Assembly: GCA_900541975.1 (NCBI GenBank)
Contig: UQLR01000013.1
Coordinates: forward strand, 9,786-73,785
Length of the DNA: 64,000 nucleotides
Source of the DNA: an uncultured Oscillospiraceae bacterium
GTDB taxonomy: Bacteria > Bacillota > Clostridia > Oscillospirales > Acutalibacteraceae
Direction: 5' to 3'
Every line of letters starts with the position of its first letter. The first letter of the stretch is position 1. Position numbers and translations under genes: made by a program. The notes below the pieces were generated by a model. The model was not told where the DNA came from and did no database searches. It saw only the letters and a list, made by a program, of their open reading frames with translations. Positions 33,464 to 43,619 of the stretch are shown here, one piece after another.

Positions 33464-35445
33464 TATGGCAGGAAAAAACACAAAGCAGGAATACGGCAAT
33501 GACAGTATCTCTTCACTCAAAGGCGCCGACCGGGTCCGGAAAAGGCCGGCGGTTATTTTTGGATCCGACGGAATAGAAGGATGCCGGCATTCTGTATTTG
33601 AGATTCTTTCAAACTCCATTGACGAAGCCAGAGAAGGTTATGGAAAAACAATTACCATTACCCGTTTTGCAGACTGCTCCATAGAAATTGAGGACCATGG
33701 GCGAGGCATACCGGTTGACTATAACAACAATGAAAAATGCTTTAACTGGGAGCTTGTGTTCTGTGAACTGTACGCAGGTGGCAAATATCATAACAGCGAA
33801 GGCCAGAGTTATGAATTTTCTCTGGGTTTAAACGGGCTTGGGCTTTGCTCAACGCAGTACGCTTCAGAATATATGGATGTAGACATTCGCCGCGACGGGT
33901 ACCGGTATTTACTGCATTTTGAACAGGGAGAAAATATCGGCGGGTTAAAGAAAGAACCTTATCATAAAAAAGATACCGGAACAAAAATTCATTGGAAGCC
34001 GGATCTTGCCGTCTTTACCGACATTGACGTACAGCCTGAATATTTTGCAGACATTTTAAAACGCCAGGCAATTGTCAATGCAGGCATTACTTTCCTTTTC
34101 AGAAATCAAAAAGGCAACTCCTTTGAAACGCAGCAGTTTTATTATAAAGAAGGCATTACTGACCATGTACGTGAAGTGGTGGGGGAGGATGCGTTGTCCG
34201 GCATTCAGTCCTGGCAGGCGGAACGTATGGTGCGCGACAGGGAGGACAAGCCGCAATATAAAGTAAAAATGCACTTTGCGCTGGCCTTTTCCAATAAAGT
34301 AAAGCTGGCGGAATACTACCATAACTCCAGTTGGCTGGAGCATGGCGGCGCGCCGGAAAAGGCAGTAAAAAACGCTTTTGTTTATCAGATTGACGCATAC
34401 TTAAAGCAAAACGGCAAATATACCAAGAATGAAAGCAAGATCAATTTCGGCGATGTGGAAGACTGTCTTGTAATTGTCATTTCGTCGTTTTCCAGTGTGA
34501 CCTCGTATGAGAACCAGACAAAAAAGGCGATTACCAATAAGGGAATACAAGATGCCATGACGGAGGTGCTGCGTCGCCAACTGGAAATTTATTTTATAGA
34601 AAACCCAATCGAGGCCGAACGGATTGGAAACCAGGTGCTGATCAATAAGCGCAGCCGTGAAGATGCGGAAAAAACCAGGCTGAATATCAAAAAAAAGCTC
34701 ACGGGCAATATGGATATGACCGGCCGGGTGCCGAAATTTGTCGATTGTCGCAGTAAGGATGTGGAGCAGCGGGAACTGTTTATTGTGGAGGGCGACTCGG
34801 CGCTGGGCGCAGGCGCGCGACCCGGATTTTCAGGCGATTATCCCTATACGCGGAAAAATTTTAAACTGCCTGAAAGCAGACTACGACAAAATTTTTAAAA
34901 ATGATATTATTACCGATCTGCTGAAGGTGCTTGGCTGCGGTGTGCAGGTAAAATCAAAGGCAAACAAAGACCTGTCTTCGTTTGATATTAATCTGCTACG
35001 CTGGAGCAAAATCATTTTATGTACAGATGCAGACGTCGACGGCTTTCAGATCAGAACGCTGCTCTTGACAATGCTTTACAGGCTGACGCCCACGCTGATC
35101 GAAGCGGGCAAGGTGTTTATAGCGGAATCGCCGCTGTATGAGATTACCAGTAAAAATGAAATTTATTTTGCCTATACAGAGGCGGAAAAGGAGAAATATC
35201 TAGGCAAAATCGGCGACAGCAAGTTTACCATACAACGTTCCAAAGGATTGGGCGAAAATGAACCGGATATGATGAACCTAACCACCATGAACCCGAAAAC
35301 ACGTCGCCTGATCAAAGTCTTGCCGGATGAAGCAGACAAAACCTTCGCCATGTTCGATGTTCTTTTGGGGGATAACCTGGCGGGCAGAAAGCAGTTTATT
35401 ATCGACAATGGCAGCCATTATATGCATGACCTCGACGTAAGCTGA
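33464..35445 (+). pseudogene. GyrB/ParE-like topoisomerase B subunit, frameshifted
   Basis: Two frames make one type IIA topoisomerase ATPase subunit of about 650 residues. Frame 1 has the GHKL ATPase motifs (EILSNSIDEA, EDHGRGIPV, GLNGLG) and the start of TOPRIM (IVEGDSALG). Frame 2 resumes at QARDPDFQAIIPIRGKILNC and includes TDADVDG and SKGLGE. By comparison with the family motif GDSALGSCKLARD, the join at about 34800-34815 lacks 8 bases. The protein would be cut inside the TOPRIM domain. It is unlike housekeeping GyrB and resembles the extra clostridial topoisomerase. A sequencing error or reading-frame recoding are alternatives. Confidence 0.7.
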
Positions 35446-35480
35446 CTTTCAAGAAAGACAATAAATTGGAGTGATTAAAA

Positions 35481-37724
35481 ATGGCGCCAAGAAGAAAGGC
35501 AGCTCCCAAACAGCAAAGCGCTGGAAGAACGCATGGCATTATAGAGGGGGCAGGAGCGGTTGTAGAGCAGAAAATTCCCGTTACGCTTGAAGAAAATTAT
35601 ATGCCTTATGCGATGAGCGTAATCCTGTCAAGGGCTATTCCGGAAATAGACGGCTTTAAACCCAGCCACAGAAAGCTGCTTTATACTATGTATAAAATGG
35701 GCCTTTTAAGCGGGGTGCGCACCAAGTCGGCCAATATAGTAGGGCAGACAATGAAGCTGAATCCGCACGGCGACAGCGCAATTTACGACACGATGGTCCG
35801 TTTAAGCCGCGGGTATGAGGCGCTGTTGCATCCCTATATAGATTCCAAGGGAAACTTCGGGAAATTTTACAGTAGAGATATGGCCTGGGCGGCTTCCAGA
35901 TATACGGAAGCAAAGCTTGACCCCATATGCAACGAACTGTTTCGCGATATAGACAAGGACACTGTTGATTTTGTCGATAATTACGACAATACGCTTAAAG
36001 AACCCACGCTTTTACCGGCGACATATCCTTCTGTTTTGGTCAATGCAAACACTGGAATCGCGGTAGGTATGGCCAGTTCGATTTGCTCGTTTAACCTAAA
36101 AGAAGTCTGTGAGACTACAATTTCTCTGATGCGCGACCCGCAGCACGACGTGGCGTCCACACTGCCTGCGCCGGATTTTCCCGGCGGCGGGCAGATACTT
36201 TATGACCGTGCGGCCTTTGATCAAATTTACCGTACGGGGCGTGGCAGCTTTAAAGTTCGTTCCAGATATGCGTATGATAGGTCGGCAAACTGCATTGATA
36301 TTACAGGAATTCCGCCTACAACCACCTGTGAAGCGGTAATTGAAAAGGTTGTTGACCTGGTTAAAAGTGGTAAAATTAAGGAAATTGCAGATATCCGCGA
36401 CGAAACAGGCCTTGACGGCTTGAAAATTACCATTGACCTGAAAAGGGGAGCAGATCCGGACCGCCTGATGCAACGACTTTTTCGGATGTCAACGTTGGAG
36501 GATAGCTTTTCCTGCAATTTTAATGTGCTCGTTGGCGGCGTGCCGATGGTGCTTGGGATCAAAGCGCTTCTGGAGGAATGGACAGCCTTCCGCATTGAAT
36601 GCGTACGAAGAAGGACCTGCTTTGATTTGCAGAAAAAAAAGGATAAATTGCATTTGCTTTATGGATTGCAGTGTATTTTGCTTGATATTGACAAAGCGGT
36701 CAGAATTGTGCGTGAAACGCAGGAGGAAAGCGAAGTTGTTCCCAATTTGATGATTGGTTTTGGAATTGATGAAATACAGGCCGAATATGTTGCAGAGATC
36801 AAACTGCGCCATTTAAACCGCGAATTTATCTTAAAACGCACGCAGGAAATAGAGTCTTTAGAAGCAGAGATCCGTAACTTGGAGGCTGTGCTTGCAAGCA
36901 AGTCAAAGGTCCAATCCATTATTATAAAAGAACTGCAGGAGGTTGCGCAAAAATACGGCCAGCCAAGGCGCAGTATTTTAATTTATGCGCAGGATATTCA
37001 GGCGGAAGAAGATGTGGAGGAAATACCGGATTACCCTGTTCACATGTTTTTTACAAAAGACGGTTATTTTAAAAAAATTACGCCGCTTTCTCTGCGCATG
37101 GGAGGCGAACAAAAGCTAAAAGACGGCGACAGCATCATGCAAACCTGCGAAGCGACAAACGCAACCGAGCTTTTGTTTTTCACGAATAAGTGCCAGGTCT
37201 ATAAAGCAAAGGCTTCTGATTTTGCAGATACAAAGGCAAGCGTGCTGGGCGATTATATCCCTGCCAGGCTTGCCATGGATGAAGGGGAGCTTGCGCTGAG
37301 TATGGTCGTTACAAAAGATTATGCCGGCGTTTTGCTTTTTGCGTTTGAAAACGGAAAAATTGCAAAAGTGCCGCTTTCAGCTTATGCCACAAAAACAAAC
37401 CGCAAAAAGCTTGCAAACGCATACAGCGACAAATCTCCGCTTGTAAGCGTTGCTTTTACAGAACAGGACGCAGAGTTTTTGCTGACGGCCTCAAGCGGCA
37501 GAATGCTTTTGCTGCACACGGGAGTGTTGCATACAAAGGCCACCAGAAGCACGCAGGGCGTTGCTGTGATGACCCTGAAAAGAGGCCATCGGCTGATGCG
37601 TATGGAAACATACCGTGAAAACACGTTTGCAAAGCCGAACCGCTACCGTACAAAAAGCCTGCCTGCGGCAGGCGCACTGCCCACGCCGGAAGATGCAAAA
37701 GCACAACAGCTTTCTCTGCTTTAA
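35481..37724 (+). CDS. GyrA/ParC-like topoisomerase A subunit
   Basis: This 747-residue type IIA topoisomerase A subunit is intact. The N-terminal winged-helix region contains IPEIDGFKPSHRKLLYTMYK and the active site RYTEAKLDP with the DNA-linking Tyr (about residue 139). A coiled-coil tower region (about 375-480) and a C-terminal propeller-like domain without a clear GyrA box follow, so it is closer to ParC. It lies 35 bases after the broken B subunit gene with a GGAG site. Without a functional partner it could be inactive or pair with another B subunit. Confidence 0.85.
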   Translation: MAPRRKAAPKQQSAGRTHGIIEGAGAVVEQKIPVTLEENYMPYAMSVILSRAIPEIDGFKPSHRKLLYTMYKMGLLSGVRTKSANIVGQTMKLNPHGDSAIYDTMVRLSRGYEALLHPYIDSKGNFGKFYSRDMAWAASRYTEAKLDPICNELFRDIDKDTVDFVDNYDNTLKEPTLLPATYPSVLVNANTGIAVGMASSICSFNLKEVCETTISLMRDPQHDVASTLPAPDFPGGGQILYDRAAFDQIYRTGRGSFKVRSRYAYDRSANCIDITGIPPTTTCEAVIEKVVDLVKSGKIKEIADIRDETGLDGLKITIDLKRGADPDRLMQRLFRMSTLEDSFSCNFNVLVGGVPMVLGIKALLEEWTAFRIECVRRRTCFDLQKKKDKLHLLYGLQCILLDIDKAVRIVRETQEESEVVPNLMIGFGIDEIQAEYVAEIKLRHLNREFILKRTQEIESLEAEIRNLEAVLASKSKVQSIIIKELQEVAQKYGQPRRSILIYAQDIQAEEDVEEIPDYPVHMFFTKDGYFKKITPLSLRMGGEQKLKDGDSIMQTCEATNATELLFFTNKCQVYKAKASDFADTKASVLGDYIPARLAMDEGELALSMVVTKDYAGVLLFAFENGKIAKVPLSAYATKTNRKKLANAYSDKSPLVSVAFTEQDAEFLLTASSGRMLLLHTGVLHTKATRSTQGVAVMTLKRGHRLMRMETYRENTFAKPNRYRTKSLPAAGALPTPEDAKAQQLSLL

Positions 37725-37742
37725 AAAATTTTGATAAAAAAC

Positions 37743-37771
37743 TTGCAAAACCGGCCTTTTTATGCTATGAT
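37743..37771 (+). promoter_or_regulatory. Promoter of secG
   Basis: TTGCAA (37743-37748), 17 bases, TATGAT (37766-37771). Confidence 0.6.
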
Positions 37772-37845
37772 AATTGCGCTATTGATATTTGATTAAAAAG
37801 TACCGTGCCTATGCACAGCTTTTAGAAAGGACAGGTTTATAGAAT

Positions 37846-38091
37846 ATGAGCGTTTGGGAATACGTAATGGGCAGCGTAATGCTGCTGTTTTCCATTGCAA
37901 TTATTATTGTGATTATTTTGCAGGAGGGGCATCAGAAGGGAATTGGCGTCGTTACCGGCGGTGCCGATACATTTTTTTCTAAAAATAAGGCGCGCTCTAT
38001 TGACGCGTTCCTTTCACGTTGGACAAAGGTTTTTGCGGGCGGCTTTGTGCTGCTTGTTATTGGCCTGAACGCCTTTGCATTTTTTTCTTAA
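37846..38091 (+). CDS. secG: Preprotein translocase subunit SecG
   Basis: This 81-residue protein has two membrane helices (VMLLFSIAIIIVIILQEG and VFAGGFVLLVIGLNAFAFF) joined by the conserved cytoplasmic loop with GGADTFFSKNKA. SecG assists SecYE during protein export, which this organism uses heavily for its amylases. It is a single-gene unit with its own promoter and a strong terminator. Confidence 0.9.
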   Translation: MSVWEYVMGSVMLLFSIAIIIVIILQEGHQKGIGVVTGGADTFFSKNKARSIDAFLSRWTKVFAGGFVLLVIGLNAFAFFS

Positions 38092-38110
38092 TTTATTGTG
38101 TAATTGTGAC

Positions 38111-38140
38111 AGCGGGACGGAGTTGCCGTCCCGCTTTTTT
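38111..38140 (+). terminator. Terminator after secG
   Basis: AGCGGGACGG pairs with CCGTCCCGCT, followed by TTTTT. Confidence 0.85.
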
Positions 38141-38230
38141 CTGTAGCGAACATTTTAAAAACTGCACTGCATTTTAACAGGAAAAGTTGAAAATATTTTT
38201 AGAAGATTGGGAAATATTTGCTGGTTTTAC

Positions 38231-38259
38231 TTTACATGGAACACAAGATATAGTATCAT
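38231..38259 (+). promoter_or_regulatory. Promoter of pyrH
   Basis: TTTACA (38231-38236), 17 bases, TATCAT (38254-38259). Confidence 0.6.
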
Positions 38260-38313
38260 TATTCTGATAAACTAACAGAATTATAACGTATTCCATAGAA
38301 AGGACTGGAAAAA

Positions 38314-39018
38314 ATGGAGCCCAAGTATAAAAGAATTCTTTTGAAGCTCAGTGGAGAATCCTTGGCAGGCAACAAAAAATATGGGATAGATTTTGACACG
38401 GTTTTGCAATTCTGCCGGCCTATCAAAGTGCTTGTTGACATGGGTGTGGAGGTTGCCATTGTAGTTGGCGGCGGAAACTTCTGGCGCGGCCGCAGCAGTG
38501 GGAAGATGGATCGCACCAGGGCGGATCATATGGGGATGCTGGCAACTGTGATCAATGCACTGGGCGTAGCAGATGCTCTGGAGCAGCTGGGTGTGGATGT
38601 CAGAGTACAGACGGCAATTTCCATGCAGCAGGTGGCAGAGCCATATATCCGCAATCGGGCGGTGCGGCATCTGGAAAAAGGCCGGGTCGTTGTTTTTGGC
38701 TGTGGTACCGGAAACCCGTTTTTTTCTACAGATACGGCGGCTTCCCTGCGCGCAGCTGAGATAGATGCGGAAATTATCCTGAAAGCAACCATGGTTGATG
38801 GTGTGTACGATTGCGACCCCAAGAAAAATCCGGCGGCTAAGAAATATGAGACGGTTTCTTACTATGAGGTCTTGAATAAGGATTTGGGAGTTATGGACAG
38901 TACGGCCGCCTCACTGTGTAAAGACAACAACATTCCTATTCTGGTGTTTAGCATTGAGCAGCCGGAGAACATCCTCTCTGCAGTTTGCGGAGAGAGCATC
39001 GGTACTCTGGTTGAATAA
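38314..39018 (+). CDS. pyrH: UMP kinase
   Basis: This 234-residue protein phosphorylates UMP to UDP. It is of the bacterial amino-acid-kinase fold type: [13 protein letters not shown] at the start, [22 protein letters not shown] and [11 protein letters not shown]. It is the first gene of the conserved pyrH-frr-uppS-cdsA-dxr-rseP-ispG-polC block. rpsB and tsf, often just upstream, are replaced here by secG. Confidence 0.95.
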   Translation: MEPKYKRILLKLSGESLAGNKKYGIDFDTVLQFCRPIKVLVDMGVEVAIVVGGGNFWRGRSSGKMDRTRADHMGMLATVINALGVADALEQLGVDVRVQTAISMQQVAEPYIRNRAVRHLEKGRVVVFGCGTGNPFFSTDTAASLRAAEIDAEIILKATMVDGVYDCDPKKNPAAKKYETVSYYEVLNKDLGVMDSTAASLCKDNNIPILVFSIEQPENILSAVCGESIGTLVE

Positions 39019-39050
39019 AATATGATTTAGTGATTACGGAGGAGAGCGTT

Positions 39051-39605
39051 ATGCAAGAAGTACTTTCAAAAGCAGAAAGCCGCATGGAAAAGCGCATTAA
39101 CCATTTGGCGGGCGATCTTGCCGCAATCCGCGCAGGCAGGGCAAACCCCGCCGTGCTGGACAAAATTATGGTGGATTATTACGGAACGCCTACGCCAATT
39201 AACCAGCTTGCGGCCGTTTCAGTAACAGAGGCAAGAACTTTAATGATTCAGCCGTGGGACGCCAGCGTGGTACATCCCATTGAAAAAGCTATACAGACTT
39301 CAGAGCTTGGGATCAACCCGCAAACAGACGGAAAGACACTGCGGATTATTTTTCCACCGCTGACAGAAGACCGGCGTAAGGAAATTGTGAAGGATATTGC
39401 AAAAATTTCAGAAGAAACGAAAATTTCAATCCGGAACATTCGCCGTGAAGCAGTTGAAAAATTTAAGGCAATGAAAAAGAACAGTGAAATTACGGAAGAT
39501 GATCTCAAACAGGCTGAAAAGAAAACACAGGAGCTTACAGACCATTTTGTTAAAGAAATTGATAAAATGGCACAGGCAAAACAAAAAGAGGTCATGGAAA
39601 TCTGA
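39051..39605 (+). CDS. frr: Ribosome recycling factor
   Basis: This 184-residue protein releases ribosomes from mRNA with EF-G after termination. It has RAGRANPAVLDKIMVDYYGT and NIRREAVEKFKAMKK, the conserved arms of RRF. The ATG at 39051 follows GGAGGAG; an upstream GTG at 39030 in the same frame has no site. Confidence 0.95.
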   Translation: MQEVLSKAESRMEKRINHLAGDLAAIRAGRANPAVLDKIMVDYYGTPTPINQLAAVSVTEARTLMIQPWDASVVHPIEKAIQTSELGINPQTDGKTLRIIFPPLTEDRRKEIVKDIAKISEETKISIRNIRREAVEKFKAMKKNSEITEDDLKQAEKKTQELTDHFVKEIDKMAQAKQKEVMEI

Positions 39606-39697
39606 CCGTTGTAATAAACTTATACCATATGGAAGTGTTCGGCGGAAATGCAGGCTTTAAAAAGCATTTCCGCCCGAATTTATAAACCGTATTTTAG

Positions 39698-40468
39698 TTG
39701 GTGAAGGAATTGGGATTTGCGTTTAGAAAAAAGCAGAAAAAACAGGCCGCTCTTACGTTGAAAGATATTGTCCTGCCAACGCATGTGGGAATTATTATGG
39801 ACGGAAACGGCCGTTGGGCTCAGAAAAGGGGCTTGCCTCGAACGGCGGGGCATACAGCCGGCGCACAGAATTTTCGTACAATTACAAAGTACTGCAGTTC
39901 CATTGGAATACGCTATTTGACGGTGTACGCTTTTTCTACAGAAAACTGGAAGCGCCCGCGCCAGGAAGTGGATTCTTTAATGCGGCTGTTTAAATCGTAT
40001 CTGGAGGAAGCGCTTCGGGATTTTAAAGATGAAAGCATTGTTGTAAAATTTATTGGCGAAAAAACAGCTTTTTCACAAGATTTACAAAGGTTGATTTATG
40101 AGAATGAAGAATCGTCCAAAAACCGTACCGGGATGGTTTTAAATATAGCAATGAATTACGGCGGACGCGATGAAATCGTCCGTGCCGTTCAAAAAATTGC
40201 AGGGGAAATCAAAAGCGGAAAAATTTCGGTCGATCAGATTAACGAAAAACTGCTTTCGGACCATATGTATACATCCGGCCAGCCGGATCCGGATCTGGTC
40301 ATAAGGCCAAGCGGCGAGTACAGGACGTCAAACTTTCTTTTATGGCAGTCTGCCTATACGGAGTATGTGATTCTTGATAACGTGCTCTGGCCAGACTTTA
40401 CAGAGAAAATGCTGGATGATGCGTTGCTGGAATATGCCAGGCGCAACAGGCGTTTTGGCGGCGTATAA
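39698..40468 (+). CDS. uppS: Isoprenyl diphosphate synthase (undecaprenyl diphosphate synthase)
   Basis: This roughly 255-residue cis-prenyltransferase makes the lipid carrier for cell-wall synthesis. It has HVGIIMDGNGRWAQKRG with the catalytic Asp, the FSTENW motif and the C-terminal RPSGEYRTSNFLLWQ. The start is uncertain: TTG at 39698 and GTG at 39701 both lack a strong ribosome site, and TTG at 39710 is possible. The N-terminal 25 residues are basic and extra to the usual family length. Confidence 0.93.
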   Translation: MVKELGFAFRKKQKKQAALTLKDIVLPTHVGIIMDGNGRWAQKRGLPRTAGHTAGAQNFRTITKYCSSIGIRYLTVYAFSTENWKRPRQEVDSLMRLFKSYLEEALRDFKDESIVVKFIGEKTAFSQDLQRLIYENEESSKNRTGMVLNIAMNYGGRDEIVRAVQKIAGEIKSGKISVDQINEKLLSDHMYTSGQPDPDLVIRPSGEYRTSNFLLWQSAYTEYVILDNVLWPDFTEKMLDDALLEYARRNRRFGGV

Positions 40469-40509
40469 AGGTTTGATCAAATTATTACACTGAAGGCGGG
40501 ACACATTTT

Positions 40510-41334
40510 ATGAAAGCAAGAATTATTTCAGGTGTTTTAGGTTCCTCTTTGCTTGTTGTGGCCATTGCGTTTAACAAGCTTTTTCCGATATTGATCAATA
40601 TTATTATTGCTCTGGCGGCCCTTACCTGCGTTGTGGAGATTCTGGTGGCCAGAGGACTTTTAAAAAACCTGAAAATTTCTGTACCGGCTATGGCGTTTGC
40701 AGGGTTATTTCCCATTTTAATATCTACCGTATATTGGCCGGTTTTATTTGTTCTTTTTATTTTGTCGCTGTTTGTCATGCTGGTATTCTTTCATCAGGAA
40801 ATATTAATTGCAGATATTGCTTTTACCTTTACGACCTCTCTGCTGATTACGGCCGGACTGTCATCTATTGTCATGCTTTGCGACCAGGACAGAAGCCATA
40901 CCGGCTTTAACATTACAATGTCGCTTATTATCCCATGGATGGCCGATGCAGGTGCATACTTTATTGGCAGCTTTTTCGGCAGGTATAAGCTTTGCCCGAA
41001 GATCAGCCCTAAAAAGACAGTGGAGGGCGCTTTGGGCGGCGTTTTATTCGGCGTTGTTGGAGCATTGGCGGATGCCATTGTTTTTCAGATATGGCTTTTC
41101 CCGGGAAGCGAGCAAATTTGCTACATAAATCTGGTCCTCATTGCCTTTTTGTGCGCGGTGGTGTCAATCATTGGGGATTTGTCGTTCTCCCTAATCAAAA
41201 GGAGCTGCCATGTGAAAGACTACGGCAGCGTGATTCCAGGCCATGGCGGCATTCTGGACAGATGCGACAGCGTTATTTTTGCAGCGCCGCTTCTATTGGT
41301 ATATGTGCAATATTTTCCGATTATGGTAATGTAA
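40510..41334 (+). CDS. cdsA: Phosphatidate cytidylyltransferase
   Basis: This 274-residue polytopic membrane enzyme makes CDP-diacylglycerol for phospholipid synthesis. The family signature is near the C-terminus: KRSCHVKDYGSVIPGHGG followed by DRCDS. About eight hydrophobic segments are visible. It sits between uppS and dxr in the usual order. Confidence 0.93.
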   Translation: MKARIISGVLGSSLLVVAIAFNKLFPILINIIIALAALTCVVEILVARGLLKNLKISVPAMAFAGLFPILISTVYWPVLFVLFILSLFVMLVFFHQEILIADIAFTFTTSLLITAGLSSIVMLCDQDRSHTGFNITMSLIIPWMADAGAYFIGSFFGRYKLCPKISPKKTVEGALGGVLFGVVGALADAIVFQIWLFPGSEQICYINLVLIAFLCAVVSIIGDLSFSLIKRSCHVKDYGSVIPGHGGILDRCDSVIFAAPLLLVYVQYFPIMVM

Positions 41335-41355
41335 AAAGTATTGTAAGGTGGTAAA

Positions 41356-42504
41356 ATGACAGACAATTTATCCGTGCTTGGCTCAACGGGTTCGATAGGT
41401 ACGCAGGCGCTTGCCGTTTGCGAAAAACTTTCCATACGCGTTGGAGCTTTGTGTGCGCACAGCAACGCAAACCTCCTGGAACAGCAGGCGCGACGTTTTC
41501 AGCCGAAACTTGCAGTACTGTATGAGGAAAAAGCGGCCAGTCGGCTAAAAACTGCGCTGGCAGATACAGACATAAAGGTAGATTGCGGTATGGACGGCCT
41601 GTGTGCGGCAGCCGCTTATCCAGAATGCGACACCGTGCTGAATGCCGTTGTAGGCATGGTGGGCCTCAGACCCACGCTTACAGCACTTGAGGCTGGAAAA
41701 AATATTGCGCTTGCCAATAAAGAGACATTGGTAGCAGGCGGCAGCCTTGTTATGAAGGCTGTTGAAGAGAATCAAGTAAGTCTTTATCCGGTGGACAGCG
41801 AGCATTCTGCCGTTTTCCAATGTTTACAGGGAGCTCCGGAAAATAAGGCTCTGGCTCGAATTATCTTAACAGCCTCGGGCGGTCCCTTTTTTGGAAAGAA
41901 AAAAGATCAGCTTCAAGCGGTTACGCCGCAAATGGCGCTTTGTCATCCCAATTGGAATATGGGCGCAAAAATCACAGTAGATTCTGCTACCATGATGAAC
42001 AAGGGGCTGGAAATTATAGAGGCATGCTGGCTTTTTGGAGTTCCGGAGAACAAAATTGACGTATTGGTACACAGGGAAAGCATTATTCATTCCATGGTCG
42101 AATATACAGATCATTCCGTAATCGCACAACTTGGAGAACCGGATATGTGCATTCCCATTCAATATGCGCTGACGTATCCCGACAGAATGGCGTCGCCTGC
42201 AAAAAGCCTGGACCTTGCGCGCCTTGCGCAGCTTACCTTTTATGCGCCGGATCACGAAACTTTTGCGGGAATGCGTCTTTGCAGGCAGGCAATTTGCCGG
42301 GGGGGGCTTGTCCCGGCCGCGTTAAATGGGGCGAATGAACAGGCGGTCAGCCTTTTTTTACAGGGGGAAATTGGATTTTTGGAAATAGAACGTTTGGTAG
42401 CTGCGGCAATGCATAATCAACCGGATTGTAAAATAACCTGTTTAGAGGATATACTACTTGCAGACGCGTCTGCAAGGGAATTTGTATTAAGCAGCATCAG
42501 ATGA
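41356..42504 (+). CDS. dxr: 1-deoxy-D-xylulose-5-phosphate reductoisomerase
   Basis: This 382-residue enzyme converts DXP to MEP, the committed step of the non-mevalonate isoprenoid path. It has GSTGSIGTQAL (NADPH site), ALANKETLVAGG, PVDSEHSAVFQCL (metal ligands) and DSATMMNKGLE. With ispG downstream and uppS upstream the block links isoprenoid supply to wall synthesis. Confidence 0.95.
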   Translation: MTDNLSVLGSTGSIGTQALAVCEKLSIRVGALCAHSNANLLEQQARRFQPKLAVLYEEKAASRLKTALADTDIKVDCGMDGLCAAAAYPECDTVLNAVVGMVGLRPTLTALEAGKNIALANKETLVAGGSLVMKAVEENQVSLYPVDSEHSAVFQCLQGAPENKALARIILTASGGPFFGKKKDQLQAVTPQMALCHPNWNMGAKITVDSATMMNKGLEIIEACWLFGVPENKIDVLVHRESIIHSMVEYTDHSVIAQLGEPDMCIPIQYALTYPDRMASPAKSLDLARLAQLTFYAPDHETFAGMRLCRQAICRGGLVPAALNGANEQAVSLFLQGEIGFLEIERLVAAAMHNQPDCKITCLEDILLADASAREFVLSSIR

Positions 42505-42525
42505 CAGCCGGACTGTGTAGAAAGG

Positions 42526-43602
42526 GTGATTACAATAGAAGTCGCAGCATTGGTTCTTATTGGGATACTTTTATTTGAACTGATTATTTTTTGTCATGAA
42601 GGCGGACATTTTATCGCGGCGAAGCTGTCTGGCGTAAAGGTTAATGAGTTTGCGCTGGGGATGGGCCCGAAAATACTGAAATTTACAAAAGGAGAAACCA
42701 CGTATTCTTTGCGCCTTTTTCCAATCGGCGGTTTTTGCGCGATGGAAGGTGAAGATGAAAAAAGTGAAGATAGCAGGGCCTTTGGCAACAAGCCTGTTTG
42801 GAAGCGCATTATCATCGTATGTGCCGGCGCGTTTATGAATATTTTACTCGGCTTACTTATGATGCTTGTGATTGTCATACAACAGCCATATTATGCGACA
42901 ACCACCATCGACTCTTTTCCGGAAAATTCCGTTACGCAACAAAGTTTGCAGGCTGGCGACCGTTTTGTTTCAATTGACGGATATGCCATTTATAACGCAA
43001 AAGATATTATATTTGCCATGGCAACCATGCAAACGCATGCGCCTGATGTTGTTGTAGAGCGCGGCGGCGAAATTGTAGATCTTGGCAACGTGCAATTTTA
43101 CACATATACAGAGGAAGGAAAGGAACAGGTTGCGGTTGATTTTTACACGCAGGCGCTTGAGCGAAATTTTGGGACGGTGCTTGTACAGACATGGGAGCAG
43201 ACTGTGTCGGTGGTGCGCATGATCTGGAGCAGTTTCATCGGGCTTATTACCGGGCAGTTTGGTTTTAATACGTTGTCCGGACCGGTAGGTGTGGCTTCCG
43301 TTATTACGCAGGCAGCCTCCCAGGGACTGTCGCAAAGCTTTTTAAGCGCCTTTAACAATATTCTGTATATTATGATGGTTATCACAGTTAATCTGGGCAT
43401 TTTCAATATGTTGCCCATACCGGCGCTCGATGGCGGCAGGTTGCTTTTTCTGATTGTTGAAGGGATCCGCAGAAAGCCGGTTCCTCCCAAATATGAAGGA
43501 GCCGTTCACGGTATTGGTTATGCGCTTTTAATGCTGCTGATGGTCGCCGTTGCGTTTAACGACATATGGCGCCTGGCCACAGGCACCATGTTTGGAAGCT
43601 GA
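42526..43602 (+). CDS. rseP: Site-2 protease RseP family
   Basis: This 358-residue membrane metalloprotease has the zinc motif HEGGH (in FCHEGGHFIAAKLSGV) in the first helix, a PDZ domain (about 120-195) and the C-terminal LDGGRLLF motif with the third ligand. The family cleaves anti-sigma factors and signal peptide remnants within membranes. The GTG at 42526 directly follows AAAGG, so an in-frame TTG about 8 codons later is also possible. Confidence 0.9.
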   Translation: MITIEVAALVLIGILLFELIIFCHEGGHFIAAKLSGVKVNEFALGMGPKILKFTKGETTYSLRLFPIGGFCAMEGEDEKSEDSRAFGNKPVWKRIIIVCAGAFMNILLGLLMMLVIVIQQPYYATTTIDSFPENSVTQQSLQAGDRFVSIDGYAIYNAKDIIFAMATMQTHAPDVVVERGGEIVDLGNVQFYTYTEEGKEQVAVDFYTQALERNFGTVLVQTWEQTVSVVRMIWSSFIGLITGQFGFNTLSGPVGVASVITQAASQGLSQSFLSAFNNILYIMMVITVNLGIFNMLPIPALDGGRLLFLIVEGIRRKPVPPKYEGAVHGIGYALLMLLMVAVAFNDIWRLATGTMFGS

Positions 43603-43619
43603 AAGGGCGGTTTGGGAAA

